This document shows positions 18,052-27,020 of a stretch of 64,000 nt of DNA, in pieces. The stretch is from the NCBI GenBank assembly GCA_048463395.1, contig DBFWPL010000010.1, positions 1 through 64,000 on the forward strand, in the 5' to 3' direction. Position 1 is the stretch's first letter. Every line of letters begins with the position of its first letter. Made by a program: the position numbers and the translations under genes. This DNA is from JAGAJR01 sp048463395 (GTDB taxonomy: Bacteria > Pseudomonadota > Alphaproteobacteria > RF32 > CAG-239). The notes beneath the pieces are model-generated. The model saw only the letters and a list, made by a program, of their open reading frames with translations. It ran no database searches and was not told the DNA's origin.

Positions 18052-18562
18052 AACCCAATTAATAATAAACTTAAACGAACCTGCATGGGAAAAACACCTT
18101 GACGACATTGAAACCATATCAAACAATGTCGTCATTGCGGCGTTTGATTATGTTAATAAAAATGAAGAAATAGACTTTCTCAGCATCGGTAAACCCGTCG
18201 TCATAAACTTGTGTTTAAGCGACGATAATGAAGTGCAAACCTTAAACCGTGAATTTCGTAACATGGACAAGCCGACCAACGTCTTGTCTTTCGCCAATAT
18301 TGATGATGAAAATTTTGATAACAATCTCGAATTGTTTGACGAGATAGAATTGGGCGATATCATTATCGCTCTTGAAACCACAGATAAAGAAGCCAAGGAA
18401 AAAAACATTTCTTTAAAAGACCATTTCTGCCACCTGTTGACACACGGCATTCTCCATTTGTTAGGCTTCGATCATATTGAAGACGATGAGGCTGAATACA
18501 TGGAAAGCTTTGAAATTAACATCCTAAAAAAATTAAATATCGCCAATCCTTACGAGGAGTAA
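18044..18562 (+). CDS. ybeY: Endoribonuclease YbeY
   Basis: 172 residues from the ATG at 18044 (MTKTQLIINLN), inside the end of ybeZ. An earlier in-frame start was rejected because its 27 extra residues only read through ybeZ. The zinc motif HLLTHGILHLLGFDHIED (H3-type) is intact. Family role: 16S rRNA 3' maturation and 70S quality control. Confidence 0.95.
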   Translation: MTKTQLIINLNEPAWEKHLDDIETISNNVVIAAFDYVNKNEEIDFLSIGKPVVINLCLSDDNEVQTLNREFRNMDKPTNVLSFANIDDENFDNNLELFDEIELGDIIIALETTDKEAKEKNISLKDHFCHLLTHGILHLLGFDHIEDDEAEYMESFEINILKKLNIANPYEE

Positions 18563-18571
18563 AATCCAGAG

Positions 18572-19471
18572 ATGACTGAAGAAAACCATCACCCCTCCGC
18601 CATTAAATGCTACCTCAAAAACATATTTTCCCGCAAACAAAATGAAACCGTTCGGGAGACCATTGAAGACCTCATTGAAGAAGCTAATTCAAACGGCGAA
18701 GACCAATTCAGCGAACACGAACAACTTTTGCTGAACAATATCTTATGCCTGCGGGACAAAAAATGCTGCCACGCCATGATTCCCAGAGCCAATATCGTTG
18801 CTTTTCACAAAGACGGCACAGTTAAGGAGTTGGCAGAATTGATGGTCACCAAAGGACACTCCCGCATTCCGATTTACGGGGAATCCATGGATGACATTCT
18901 CGGGATTATCCATATTATAGACTTGGCCAAATGCCTTTTAAAGGGCAAAGACAACACCAAAGTTGAAGACATTGTCAACCGAGAAATAAAATTCGTTTCC
19001 CCTTCCATGAGAGTACTCGACCTGCTCAGAGAAATGCAGGCGAACAAAATTCATATGGCTATGGTTGTGGACGAATACGGCGGAATTGACGGCTTAGTTA
19101 CGATTGAAGACCTGCTTGAAGAAATCGTCGGGGACATTGAAGACGAATACGACTTTGAAGAACAACACGTTATCATGCTTCAGGATGAAGGCCTGATAAT
19201 TGCCGATGCCCGAGCCGAACTGGACGAGATTAAAGAAGCCGCGGGACTGGACTTAACCTCCGATGAAGAAGATGAAGAACTTGAAATAGACACCCTCGGC
19301 GGCTACGTTTTCCAACTGGCTCAAAGAATACCGAATCGCGGCGAAATTATTGAGGACAAAAACGGCGTCAAATTCCGGATTCTTGAAGTTGACCCGAGAC
19401 GTATCAAAAAAATCATGATTGTTGTTCCTACACCTAAAAAAGAGGAAACAAATGCTGCAAACTCTGATTAA
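18572..19471 (+). CDS. HlyC/CorC family CBS-domain protein
   Basis: A 299-residue soluble protein with two CBS domains (about 70-195; MIPRANIVAFHKD, GHSRIPIYGESMDDILGII and VVDEYGGIDGLVTIEDLLEE) and a C-terminal CorC/HlyC transporter-associated domain (about 210-290). It lacks the DUF21 membrane domain. The family (YbeX/CorC) is tied to magnesium/cobalt efflux and, in this operon, to ribosome maintenance. It overlaps lnt by 20 bp. Confidence 0.9.
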   Translation: MTEENHHPSAIKCYLKNIFSRKQNETVRETIEDLIEEANSNGEDQFSEHEQLLLNNILCLRDKKCCHAMIPRANIVAFHKDGTVKELAELMVTKGHSRIPIYGESMDDILGIIHIIDLAKCLLKGKDNTKVEDIVNREIKFVSPSMRVLDLLREMQANKIHMAMVVDEYGGIDGLVTIEDLLEEIVGDIEDEYDFEEQHVIMLQDEGLIIADARAELDEIKEAAGLDLTSDEEDEELEIDTLGGYVFQLAQRIPNRGEIIEDKNGVKFRILEVDPRRIKKIMIVVPTPKKEETNAANSD

Positions 19472-20990
19472 TCAAATTTTCAGCCATAAAAAACTCTCAT
19501 CTCTTGCTCTTGGTTCTATGGCAGTCTTGGCTCTTCCGCCTTACCATATTTTTCCGGTGCTGTTCATAAGCTTTACCCTGCTTTTACTGATAATGGATAA
19601 AACGGATACCGCCAAATCCGCTTTTGCCGCAGGATATTGGTTTGGTTTTGGCTTTTTCGGCTTCGGACTGTCATGGATTGGCAATGCTCTCTTGGTAGAA
19701 CCTCTGAAATTCGGTTGGCTTTATCCGATATGTTTAATTGCCGGCGGAGCATTTTTCGGCCTGTTCATCGGCGTTCCCGCCCTTTTAAGCTACCCATTCA
19801 AAAAACTCCCTGCCAAATATTTGGCCTTCCCGTCATTCTGGATGCTTTCTGAAATTTTAAGGAGTTTTATCCTGACCGGTTTTCCTTGGAATTTACTCGG
19901 ATCGGTAATGGCTTTCAGCACGGCAGCCATTCAAATAACCTCCGTTATCGGGACATACGGCCTCTCTTTGTTAGTACTTCTTTTATGTTCCGCTCCGGCC
20001 TTATATTTCAAATACCACACCAAAACATCTCTCTTTACCACACTGGGAATAATTATTGCTCTAAGCAGCACAATATTCATTTTTGGAGAATTACGCCTGA
20101 AAGCTTATCCTGACGGCGGTCCTTCCGAAACAATTCTGAGATTTGTTCAGCCCAGCATTCCGCAAAGCATGAAATGGGATAAAGGAGCTTTGGAAAACAA
20201 TCTGAAACAATATATTTCCCTCAGCCAAAGCGAAGGTTTAAACAAAGTCGATTTTGTTCTCTGGGGAGAAACAGCCAGTGCTTTTGCGTTGGATATGGAA
20301 GACGAGTACCGAAACATGGTAACCGCGGCAATTCCCGAAAACGGCTATCTGGTTACCGGACTGGTCAGATATAAATTTGACAATTACGACTACTATCAGC
20401 CGATGAACTCTATGTTTGTTTTAAATAAAAACGGAGACATTGAAAACTACTATGACAAGACCCATCTTGTCCCGTTTGGAGAGTATATCCCGCTTCACCG
20501 CTACCTGCCGAAATGGGTTCGTCCGATTACAAACACCATTGCAAATTTCCGTGCCGGAACCGGACACAAAAACATTAAAATCGGAAACTATCCGGGATTT
20601 GGAGCTCTCATCTGTTATGAAATAATATTTCCCGCAGAGGTAGTAAACAAAGACAACAAACCGGAGTGGCTGATTAATCTGACCAACGACGGCTGGTACG
20701 GAGAAAGCTCCGGACCTTATCAACACTTGACTTCAGCACGTTTACGGGCTGTCGAGGAAGGAATCACGATTGCCCGAACAGCCAATTCCGGCATTAGTGC
20801 CCTGATATCCCGAACAGGTAAAATCATTGACAGTCTGCCGCTTAATGCCGTCAGCAGCAAAGACATTGCCCTGCCACAAAATCTCTCCATGCCGACTCTT
20901 TACGGAAAATATCGCAATATCATACCGTTAACATTAGCATTATTAAATATATGCTTAGTTTTTTTCTTCAAAAAAAACACAACTAAATAG
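19452..20990 (+). CDS. lnt: Apolipoprotein N-acyltransferase
   Basis: 512 residues from the ATG at 19452 (GAGG just upstream), inside the end of the corC-type gene. Several membrane helices precede a nitrilase-type periplasmic domain with the catalytic triad regions: glutamate in LWGETA, lysine in YDKTHLVPFGEYIP and cysteine in ALICYEIIFP. It adds the third acyl chain to lipoproteins, several of which are encoded in this window. Confidence 0.95.
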   Translation: MLQTLINQIFSHKKLSSLALGSMAVLALPPYHIFPVLFISFTLLLLIMDKTDTAKSAFAAGYWFGFGFFGFGLSWIGNALLVEPLKFGWLYPICLIAGGAFFGLFIGVPALLSYPFKKLPAKYLAFPSFWMLSEILRSFILTGFPWNLLGSVMAFSTAAIQITSVIGTYGLSLLVLLLCSAPALYFKYHTKTSLFTTLGIIIALSSTIFIFGELRLKAYPDGGPSETILRFVQPSIPQSMKWDKGALENNLKQYISLSQSEGLNKVDFVLWGETASAFALDMEDEYRNMVTAAIPENGYLVTGLVRYKFDNYDYYQPMNSMFVLNKNGDIENYYDKTHLVPFGEYIPLHRYLPKWVRPITNTIANFRAGTGHKNIKIGNYPGFGALICYEIIFPAEVVNKDNKPEWLINLTNDGWYGESSGPYQHLTSARLRAVEEGITIARTANSGISALISRTGKIIDSLPLNAVSSKDIALPQNLSMPTLYGKYRNIIPLTLALLNICLVFFFKKNTTK

Positions 20991-21064
20991 AGTTATTTCA
21001 AGAGATTAAACGGAAAATGTGTTATCATCACAATTAAAAATATAAAATATTATATAAATATTTG

Positions 21065-21093
21065 TTGACGAAAGACGCTTAAAATCATATTTA
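21065..21093 (+). promoter_or_regulatory. Possible promoter of the HTH-metK unit
   Basis: TTGACG (21065-21070) and TATTTA (21088-21093) are spaced 17 bp apart in the 136 bp gap after lnt, which otherwise holds only A/T-rich sequence. The -10 match is weak. Confidence 0.4.
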
Positions 21094-21126
21094 TATGTTA
21101 TAAGACAACACAATAAGGAACAACAG

Positions 21127-21624
21127 ATGACCGCAGAAACTGTAAAAAAATCTAGCCGGGGTAGAACGCCAAACGGTCAACCAAACCCAATTGACGTACA
21201 CGTCGGCAATCGTATCAGACTGAGAAGAACCCTGCTCGGTCTCAGTCAGGAAAAATTGGCCAGCTTATTGGGACTGACTTTCCAACAAGTTCAAAAATAC
21301 GAAAGAGGAATGAACCGTGTCGGAGCCAGCCGTCTGTGGGATATAGGCAAGGTTTTGGAAGTACCGGTGGGTTTCTTTTATGAAGACATGGACAGAGAAG
21401 TTGCCAGCCAAAGTCCGCGTATGTTCAGTCTTCCGGACAGTACACCTATGTGTTTGGCCGAAGACTCTGAAGAATTTGATGTTGATCCGATGCATCGTCA
21501 GGAAACCATTGAACTGGTGAAAGCCTACTACAAAATTCCAAATCGCAAAGCGGCAAAACATATGTTTGACTTGATTGTAACCATGTCAAAAACCACATAT
21601 AACAATGACGATGAAAACGAATAA
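21127..21624 (+). CDS. XRE-family helix-turn-helix regulator
   Basis: A 165-residue Cro/C1-type regulator. An N-terminal HTH_3 domain (about 23-80) shows VGNRIRLRRTLLGLSQEKLA and LTFQQVQKYERGMNRV. The C-terminal part is an acidic and helical tail. Homologues sit between lnt and metK in many alphaproteobacteria, so this is a conserved housekeeping regulator and not a prophage repressor. Its targets are not visible here. Confidence 0.85.
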   Translation: MTAETVKKSSRGRTPNGQPNPIDVHVGNRIRLRRTLLGLSQEKLASLLGLTFQQVQKYERGMNRVGASRLWDIGKVLEVPVGFFYEDMDREVASQSPRMFSLPDSTPMCLAEDSEEFDVDPMHRQETIELVKAYYKIPNRKAAKHMFDLIVTMSKTTYNNDDENE

Positions 21625-21647
21625 GGAATAATTTCTGCACATTTCCT

Positions 21648-21678
21648 AAAAAAAGCTGGCAACCTGCCGGCTTTTTTT
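21648..21678 (+). terminator. Terminator between the HTH regulator and metK
   Basis: AGCTGGCA-ACC-TGCCGGCT (one G-T wobble) is preceded by an A-run and followed by seven T. Because metK follows 44 bp later, it may be a partial terminator that separates regulator and metK levels. Confidence 0.8.
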
Positions 21679-21721
21679 CTATACTTTTACAAATTGCCCT
21701 CATTTATTGCAAGGAAGAAAA

Positions 21722-22876
21722 ATGTCATATTTGTTCACTTCTGAATCCGTCTCTGAAGGACATCCGGATAAAGTCTGCGATTGCATTTCCGACAGTCTCG
21801 TAGACCTGTTTCTAAAAAAAGACAATTACGCCCGCTGTGCAATTGAAACATTGGCAACAACCAACCGGATTGTCATCTCCGGCGAAACTCGTTGCAATGA
21901 ATATATCAGTAAAGAAGAGATTGAAAGTACCGTCCGACAAGCCGTGAGAAATATCGGCTATGACCAAAAAGGCTTTAGTTGGCAAACTGTGCAAATCGAT
22001 AACTATCTGCACCATCAATCTGAAGATATTGCTTTGGGCGTGGATATTGACGGTGCCGGAGATCAGGGTATCATGTTCGGATATGCAAAAAAAGAACACG
22101 GTTTTGACAGCGAATACATGCCTCTGGCTATTTATCTTTCCAACCAAATTTTGAAAAACCTCAGCTTTGCCAGACATAACGGAGAGATTCCGGGAATTGA
22201 ACCGGATGCCAAAAGTCAGATAACTTTGGAATATGATGACAAAGGCACTCCTGTTGCCGTACGAACCGTTGTTCTGTCAACTCAGCACTCGGACAAACTC
22301 TCTCAGGAAGAAGTAAGACACATTGCCAAACAATACATCGCCCAAACTCTCCCCGACAGCTGGCTGCCTGAAGATAAAAGCATTTTGATAAACCCGACCG
22401 GACGCTTTGTCATCGGCGGACCGGACGGAGACACCGGGTTAACAGGAAGAAAAATCATCGTCGATAACTACGGCGGATACGCACCGCACGGCGGCGGAGC
22501 CTTTTCCGGAAAAGACGCTACCAAAGTAGATCGTTCCGCAGCATATATGCTCCGTTATCTGGCCAAAAACATTGTTGCCGCCGGATTGGCTGATGAATGC
22601 CTGCTTCAGGTTTCTTATGCCATTGGTATTGCAGAACCTCTGTCTTTGTACATCAACTGCCGCGGCACCAATAAAGTGAATGAAAAAAAGATACTGAACA
22701 CCATAAAAGAAATGGTATCTCTAACCCCTAAAAATATTATAACCAAACTAAACCTGCGGAAACCGATTTATACTCCAACCGCAGCATACGGACATTTTGG
22801 AAGGCAGCCTCAGGAAAACGGCGGTTTTTCATGGGAAAAACTTGATTTAGCGGAGCAGTTAAAAAAATGTTTTTAA
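21722..22876 (+). CDS. metK: S-adenosylmethionine synthase
   Basis: 384 residues from the ATG at 21722 (MSYLFTSESVSEGHPDKVCD), with GGAAG just upstream. Motifs are the ATP-site SEGHPDK, GAGDQGIMFGYA, GGPDGDTGLTGRKIIVDNYG and GGGAFSGKDATKVDRSAAY. The cytoplasmic enzyme makes SAM for the methylases of the cell, including TrmB encoded next. No SAM riboswitch could be recognised in the 97 bp upstream gap. Confidence 0.97.
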   Translation: MSYLFTSESVSEGHPDKVCDCISDSLVDLFLKKDNYARCAIETLATTNRIVISGETRCNEYISKEEIESTVRQAVRNIGYDQKGFSWQTVQIDNYLHHQSEDIALGVDIDGAGDQGIMFGYAKKEHGFDSEYMPLAIYLSNQILKNLSFARHNGEIPGIEPDAKSQITLEYDDKGTPVAVRTVVLSTQHSDKLSQEEVRHIAKQYIAQTLPDSWLPEDKSILINPTGRFVIGGPDGDTGLTGRKIIVDNYGGYAPHGGGAFSGKDATKVDRSAAYMLRYLAKNIVAAGLADECLLQVSYAIGIAEPLSLYINCRGTNKVNEKKILNTIKEMVSLTPKNIITKLNLRKPIYTPTAAYGHFGRQPQENGGFSWEKLDLAEQLKKCF

Positions 22877-23592
22877 GCGATAAACCTAAATTTTTCGGCC
22901 GCAGAAAAGGTCGAACCATTCGCAAAGCAAAAAGCACCTTATTGGAAGCTTTTCTTCCTGAAATTAAAATCACTCAGGAAACAAAATTCGACAAGAAAAG
23001 TTTATTTGCCCAACCTGTTGAGAAAGTCTTTCTTGAAATCGGATTTGGCAACGGAGAACACCTTGCCGGACAGGCGTTAAACAATCCGAATATAGGGTTC
23101 ATCGGTGCCGAAGTATTTCAAAACGGCGTTGCCAACCTGTTGTCTTTGATAACCGGTATCAAAGAAGGAGACAACTTACCTGAAAAAATAACGCTTTTAT
23201 CCGGACGAAAAAACAATATCAGAGTCTGGGACGATGACGTCCGCCTGTTGTTTTCAAAAATACCTGATAACTTTGTAGATAAAGTTTTTGTCCTGTTTCC
23301 TGACCCATGGCCAAAAAAACGCCACGCTTCCCGTCGTTTTATCAATCCCGACAACTTAAAGGAAATCGCCCGTATTTTGAAAAAAGACGGTGTTCTTCGT
23401 GTTGCCACCGACCATAAGGTCTATAAAGGCTGGACGCTTCGCCAAATGGCTGCTGACCAAAATTTTGCTTGGACGGCAAAATGCGGAAATGACTGGAAAC
23501 ACGAACCGGAAGATTGGGTACAAACCAAATATCAAAGGAAAGCTATCAGAGAAGGACGGCGTCCGGTCTTTCTTGACTACAAACGCCTTTAA
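22867..23592 (+). CDS. trmB: tRNA (guanine-N7-)-methyltransferase
   Basis: A 241-residue SAM-dependent enzyme modifying G46 of tRNA. The TrmB signature includes the N-terminal GRRKGRTIRKAK, the SAM site FLEIGFGNGEHLA, FPDPWPKKRHASRRF and the C-terminal TKYQRKAIREGR. It overlaps metK by 10 bp, coupling it to SAM supply, and its last 4 bp overlap the convergent gene. Confidence 0.96.
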   Translation: MFLSDKPKFFGRRKGRTIRKAKSTLLEAFLPEIKITQETKFDKKSLFAQPVEKVFLEIGFGNGEHLAGQALNNPNIGFIGAEVFQNGVANLLSLITGIKEGDNLPEKITLLSGRKNNIRVWDDDVRLLFSKIPDNFVDKVFVLFPDPWPKKRHASRRFINPDNLKEIARILKKDGVLRVATDHKVYKGWTLRQMAADQNFAWTAKCGNDWKHEPEDWVQTKYQRKAIREGRRPVFLDYKRL

Positions 23593-24092
23593 TAAATCGG
23601 ATAATTAACAACCTCATTATCAACATTCGGCTCGGTAAGAGTATTAATATCTTTTACCGGATAAGATTGAACATCATAAATCCTGTTTCCGGATTCATAT
23701 AAGGTGTTTTGAATTTCATTATCCGTTTTCTGCGGAGTATTTTCCGGAGAAATTTTTGGATTCTGAGGAGTTATCTCATTAATCTCGGGTGTCATTTTTT
23801 TTATTTCTGAATTAACACTCGGAACATCTTCCTCCATTGGAACTGTCTGTCCTTGCCCGTCAGACGGGGAAACAATCGGATTTCCTAAAGGATTATCACC
23901 GGCAGCAGGCTGCTCCACAATAACTTCATCCTTCTGACCGTTTTTCTCTTTCGCAGCTCCATATACGATTGTCGGCTGAGAAGAGCTTACTTCTTCTGCA
24001 ATCACGGTAACATTCGGTTTAGCCTGGGCATTGCTGTTAACTGCACTCAATGCCCAAACCAGCACGACAACATTTCTCAATGCTTCTCCCAT
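23589..24092 (-). CDS. Hypothetical secreted low-complexity protein
   Basis: A 167-residue protein that I do not recognise. An N-terminal hydrophobic stretch ending in NAQA suggests a signal peptide. The rest is rich in P, E, N, Q and T with no cysteines, so it is probably disordered and periplasmic. It is convergent with trmB (4 bp overlap). Confidence 0.55.
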   Translation of the reverse strand: MGEALRNVVVLVWALSAVNSNAQAKPNVTVIAEEVSSSQPTIVYGAAKEKNGQKDEVIVEQPAAGDNPLGNPIVSPSDGQGQTVPMEEDVPSVNSEIKKMTPEINEITPQNPKISPENTPQKTDNEIQNTLYESGNRIYDVQSYPVKDINTLTEPNVDNEVVNYPIY

Positions 24093-24159
24093 TTTAACCT
24101 CACATTAAATTAAAGAATTAAGTTATCAAAGAAATAATCCGAGATTCACAAAAAACAAT

Positions 24160-24185
24160 AAAGGGAAGACAAAAATCTCCCCTTT
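24160..24185 (-). terminator. Terminator downstream of ackA
   Basis: On the minus strand AAAGGGGAGA pairs with TCTTCCCTTT (one bulge), followed by a T-rich stretch, 30 bp after the ackA stop. Confidence 0.75.
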
Positions 24186-24214
24186 ACAACTATTTATCTA
24201 GACTGATTGAAAAA

Positions 24215-25396
24215 TTACTTTGACAATCTCACCGCATCTTGAGCAATTGCCAATTCTTCATTGGTCGGAATAACAAAAGCACGGATTTTTGAAGTCGGTT
24301 TTGTAATTTCAACAAACTCGCCACGCTGTTTGTTCTTCTCATCATCAACTTCCACACCGAGATAACTTAAACGCTCAAGAACCAACTTGCGAACCAAAGA
24401 TGAATTTTCTCCGACCCCGGCCGTAAAGATAATCGCATCTATCCCTCCGAGAGCAACCATATAGCTGCCGATATATTTGGCAATGCTGTATGTGTAAACA
24501 TTCATTGCATCAATAACCTTTTGCTCGCCTTTAAGATAAGCCGCTTCAAAATCACGAGAGTCGCTGTATCCGGTCAAACCGGCTTTGCCGCTTTTCTTGT
24601 TAAGCATATCATTAACTTCATCAACGCTCAAATTCTGAGTTTTCATAATATAAAGCGGAATATACGGATCAACATCACCGCAACGGGTATCCATAACAAT
24701 ACCGGCCAAAGGCGTCATACCCATAGAGGTATCAATGCACTTACCGTCTTTAACGGCTGTGATGGAAGCTCCGCTGCCGATATGGCAGGTAATGATTTTT
24801 GAATTTTTACCAATGATTTTGGCGGCTTCTTCGGCAACAAACTTGTGAGAAGTTCCGTGGGCTCCGTAACGACGGATTTTATATTTTGAAATCTGTTCTT
24901 CAGGCAAAGCATAAGTATAAGCTTCATAAGGCATTGTCTGGTGGAAAGCCGTATCAAAAACAGCAACCTGAGCAACATTAGGCAACTCGACTTTAACCGC
25001 TTTAATAACCAAAACGGCCGCCGGATTATGCAAAGGAGCTAAAGTTGAAAGTTCGGCAATATCCTCAATAACCTTGTCATCAATCAGTGTAGATTCTTTG
25101 AAAATAGAACCACCCTGAACAATACGGTGTCCGACGGCGTCAATTTCGCTCAAATCGGCAATCACGCCGTCCATCAATAATTTCATAACTTCATTAAATG
25201 CGGCATTGTGATTCGGCAAATCGACCTTAACTTCTTTTTTGCTGCCGTCAGCATATTTAATACCGACAAAAGAAGCGTCTCTTCCGATACGTTCGGCATT
25301 ACCTTTTGCCACAACATCATACTTGTCCCCGTCAACATTAAAAAGCTGATATTTTAAAGTTGAAGACCCTGCATTTAACACTAAAATTTTTTTCAT
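24215..25396 (-). CDS. ackA: Acetate kinase
   Basis: 393 residues from the ATG at 25396 (MKKILVLNAGSSTLKYQLF). A longer in-frame reading adds 30 non-conserved residues and was rejected. ASKHA-fold motifs include VLNAGSSTLKY, GHRIVQGG, RRYGAHGTSHKFVA, CHIGSGASI, STRCGDVDP-like MDTRCGDVDPYI and FTAGVGENSSLVR. It makes ATP and acetate from acetyl phosphate. It follows pta on the same strand, pointing to acetogenic overflow or fermentative metabolism. Confidence 0.97.
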   Translation of the reverse strand: MKKILVLNAGSSTLKYQLFNVDGDKYDVVAKGNAERIGRDASFVGIKYADGSKKEVKVDLPNHNAAFNEVMKLLMDGVIADLSEIDAVGHRIVQGGSIFKESTLIDDKVIEDIAELSTLAPLHNPAAVLVIKAVKVELPNVAQVAVFDTAFHQTMPYEAYTYALPEEQISKYKIRRYGAHGTSHKFVAEEAAKIIGKNSKIITCHIGSGASITAVKDGKCIDTSMGMTPLAGIVMDTRCGDVDPYIPLYIMKTQNLSVDEVNDMLNKKSGKAGLTGYSDSRDFEAAYLKGEQKVIDAMNVYTYSIAKYIGSYMVALGGIDAIIFTAGVGENSSLVRKLVLERLSYLGVEVDDEKNKQRGEFVEITKPTSKIRAFVIPTNEELAIAQDAVRLSK

Positions 25397-25430
25397 ATTT
25401 TTAAAGTCCTTGGTTTTTGTTAATAAAATT

Positions 25431-26435
25431 TTATTTGACGGCCTGAAGAGCAGTAATGGCGATAACCCCGACAATATCCTCGGCAAAACAACCGCGGGAC
25501 AAATCGTTAACCGGAGCTTTCAAACCTTGCAGCATTGGACCGTAAGCTTCGCAGCCGCCTAAACGCTGCAACAATTTGTAACCGATATTTCCGGCATTCA
25601 AATCCGGGAAAATCAATACGCGGGCTTTTCCTGCAACATGGCTTTCCGGAGCCTTCTTCTTGGCAACAACTTCATTCAATGCGGCATCAACCTGCAGCTC
25701 GCCGTCCAACTCGATTCCCGAATTTTTGTATTCATCGGCAGCCAATGCCTCTTTGGCAAGTTCCGTCGCTTTTTTCACTTTGTCAACCTGTTCTCCTTTT
25801 CCGGAACCGTATGTCGAAAATGACAACATGGCCACTTTCGGATCAATTCCGAATTTAAGAGCGGTATCTGCACTGGTTAACGCAATATCCGCCAATTCTT
25901 TTTCATTCGGATTAATAACAACCGCACAATCTGAAAACAAATAAGGTTCCCCGTTGGAAACCATAATCAGGAAAGAGGAAACTCCGCGATCCTTGCGGGC
26001 TGATTTAATAATCTGCAACGCCGGACGAACCGTATCGGCCGTTGAGTGGTTGGCTCCGCTGACCATACCGTCGGCATCGCCGTTTTTAATCATCAGCGTT
26101 CCAAAGTAATTGTAGTTCAAAGCCGTTTGGGCAGCAGCTTCTTTTGTCATTCCTTTTTCTTTACGCAACTCATACAGCAAATCCGTATATTCCTGCAATT
26201 TCGGAGACATTTCCGGATGAACGATTTCTATGCCGTCAAGATTCCAACCGTTCTTTTCAAAATGACTTTTAATTTCCTGTTCATTGCCGAGAATGATAAT
26301 TTTTGCAGCCTTTTTCTCCGTAATGATATGAGCGGCTTTCAAAACTCTTTCATCTTCGCCTTCCGGAAGAACAATCGTTTTATAATACTGTTTTGCTTTT
26401 TCAATAATACCGTTAAGATACGCACTTTCAGACAT
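25431..26435 (-). CDS. pta: Phosphate acetyltransferase
   Basis: 334 residues from the ATG at 26435 (MSESAYLNGIIEKAKQ). It is the short, single-domain Pta without the N-terminal regulatory domains of E. coli. Typical segments are VLPEGEDERVLKAA, GMVSGANHSTADTVRPALQII, MLSFSTYGSGKG and RVLIFPDLNAGNIGYKLLQR. It makes acetyl phosphate from acetyl-CoA and is paired with ackA 34 bp downstream. Confidence 0.96.
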   Translation of the reverse strand: MSESAYLNGIIEKAKQYYKTIVLPEGEDERVLKAAHIITEKKAAKIIILGNEQEIKSHFEKNGWNLDGIEIVHPEMSPKLQEYTDLLYELRKEKGMTKEAAAQTALNYNYFGTLMIKNGDADGMVSGANHSTADTVRPALQIIKSARKDRGVSSFLIMVSNGEPYLFSDCAVVINPNEKELADIALTSADTALKFGIDPKVAMLSFSTYGSGKGEQVDKVKKATELAKEALAADEYKNSGIELDGELQVDAALNEVVAKKKAPESHVAGKARVLIFPDLNAGNIGYKLLQRLGGCEAYGPMLQGLKAPVNDLSRGCFAEDIVGVIAITALQAVK

Positions 26436-26517
26436 CGGATATAACCTCTTTAATATGTTGCACAAAAAATTATATTTGTAATAAACAACTCTTCACTGCA
26501 AAAGTCCATAAAAACTT

Positions 26518-26546
26518 TTGATTTTTAGATGTAAATATACTATTAT
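26518..26546 (+). promoter_or_regulatory. Putative ndk promoter
   Basis: TTGATT (26518-26523) and TATTAT (26541-26546) with 17 bp spacing stand about 45 bp before ndk, in the divergent pta-ndk gap. Confidence 0.5.
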
Positions 26547-26591
26547 CACTTAAAATTTAATAAGCATTGCTTAATTGAAAAGGAAATTACA

Positions 26592-27008
26592 ATGGAAAGA
26601 ACTCTGTCAATAATCAAACCGGATGCCACAACCCGTAACATTACCGGAAAAGTCAACAGCATGATTGAAGATACCGGATTAAAAATTATCGCACAGAAAC
26701 GTATCCGTCTTACACCTCTTCAAGCCGAAGAATTTTATGCCGAACACAAAGATAAAGCGTTTTTTACCAGTCTGATAGAGTTTATGACTTCTGCACCGGT
26801 TGTTGTTCAGGTTTTGGAAGCCGACGACGCAATTTCCCTGTATCGCAAAATCATGGGAGCAACCAATCCTGCCGTAGCGGAAGAAGGAACAATCCGCAAA
26901 ACATTTGCTCTTTCAATTGATAAAAATACCGTTCATGGTTCGGATTCTCCGGAGAGTGCAAAACGTGAAATTAACTTCTTCTTCAGTGGTACGGAAATCG
27001 TTGGTTAG
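26592..27008 (+). CDS. ndk: Nucleoside diphosphate kinase
   Basis: A 138-residue NDPK. The N-terminus ERTLSIIKPDATTRN, the Kpn-like loop and the C-terminal NTVHGSDSPESAKREINFFF with catalytic histidine (about 116) are intact. It equilibrates NTP and dNTP pools. It is 12 bp upstream of the DUF2066 gene. Confidence 0.97.
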   Translation: MERTLSIIKPDATTRNITGKVNSMIEDTGLKIIAQKRIRLTPLQAEEFYAEHKDKAFFTSLIEFMTSAPVVVQVLEADDAISLYRKIMGATNPAVAEEGTIRKTFALSIDKNTVHGSDSPESAKREINFFFSGTEIVG

Positions 27009-27020
27009 GAGTTTTTCAAC

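Noticed and set aside
21625..21721. SAM riboswitch before metK
   Set aside because: The 97 bp gap contains only a terminator hairpin and the ribosome binding site; it is too short and lacks SAM-I or SAM-II sequence blocks.
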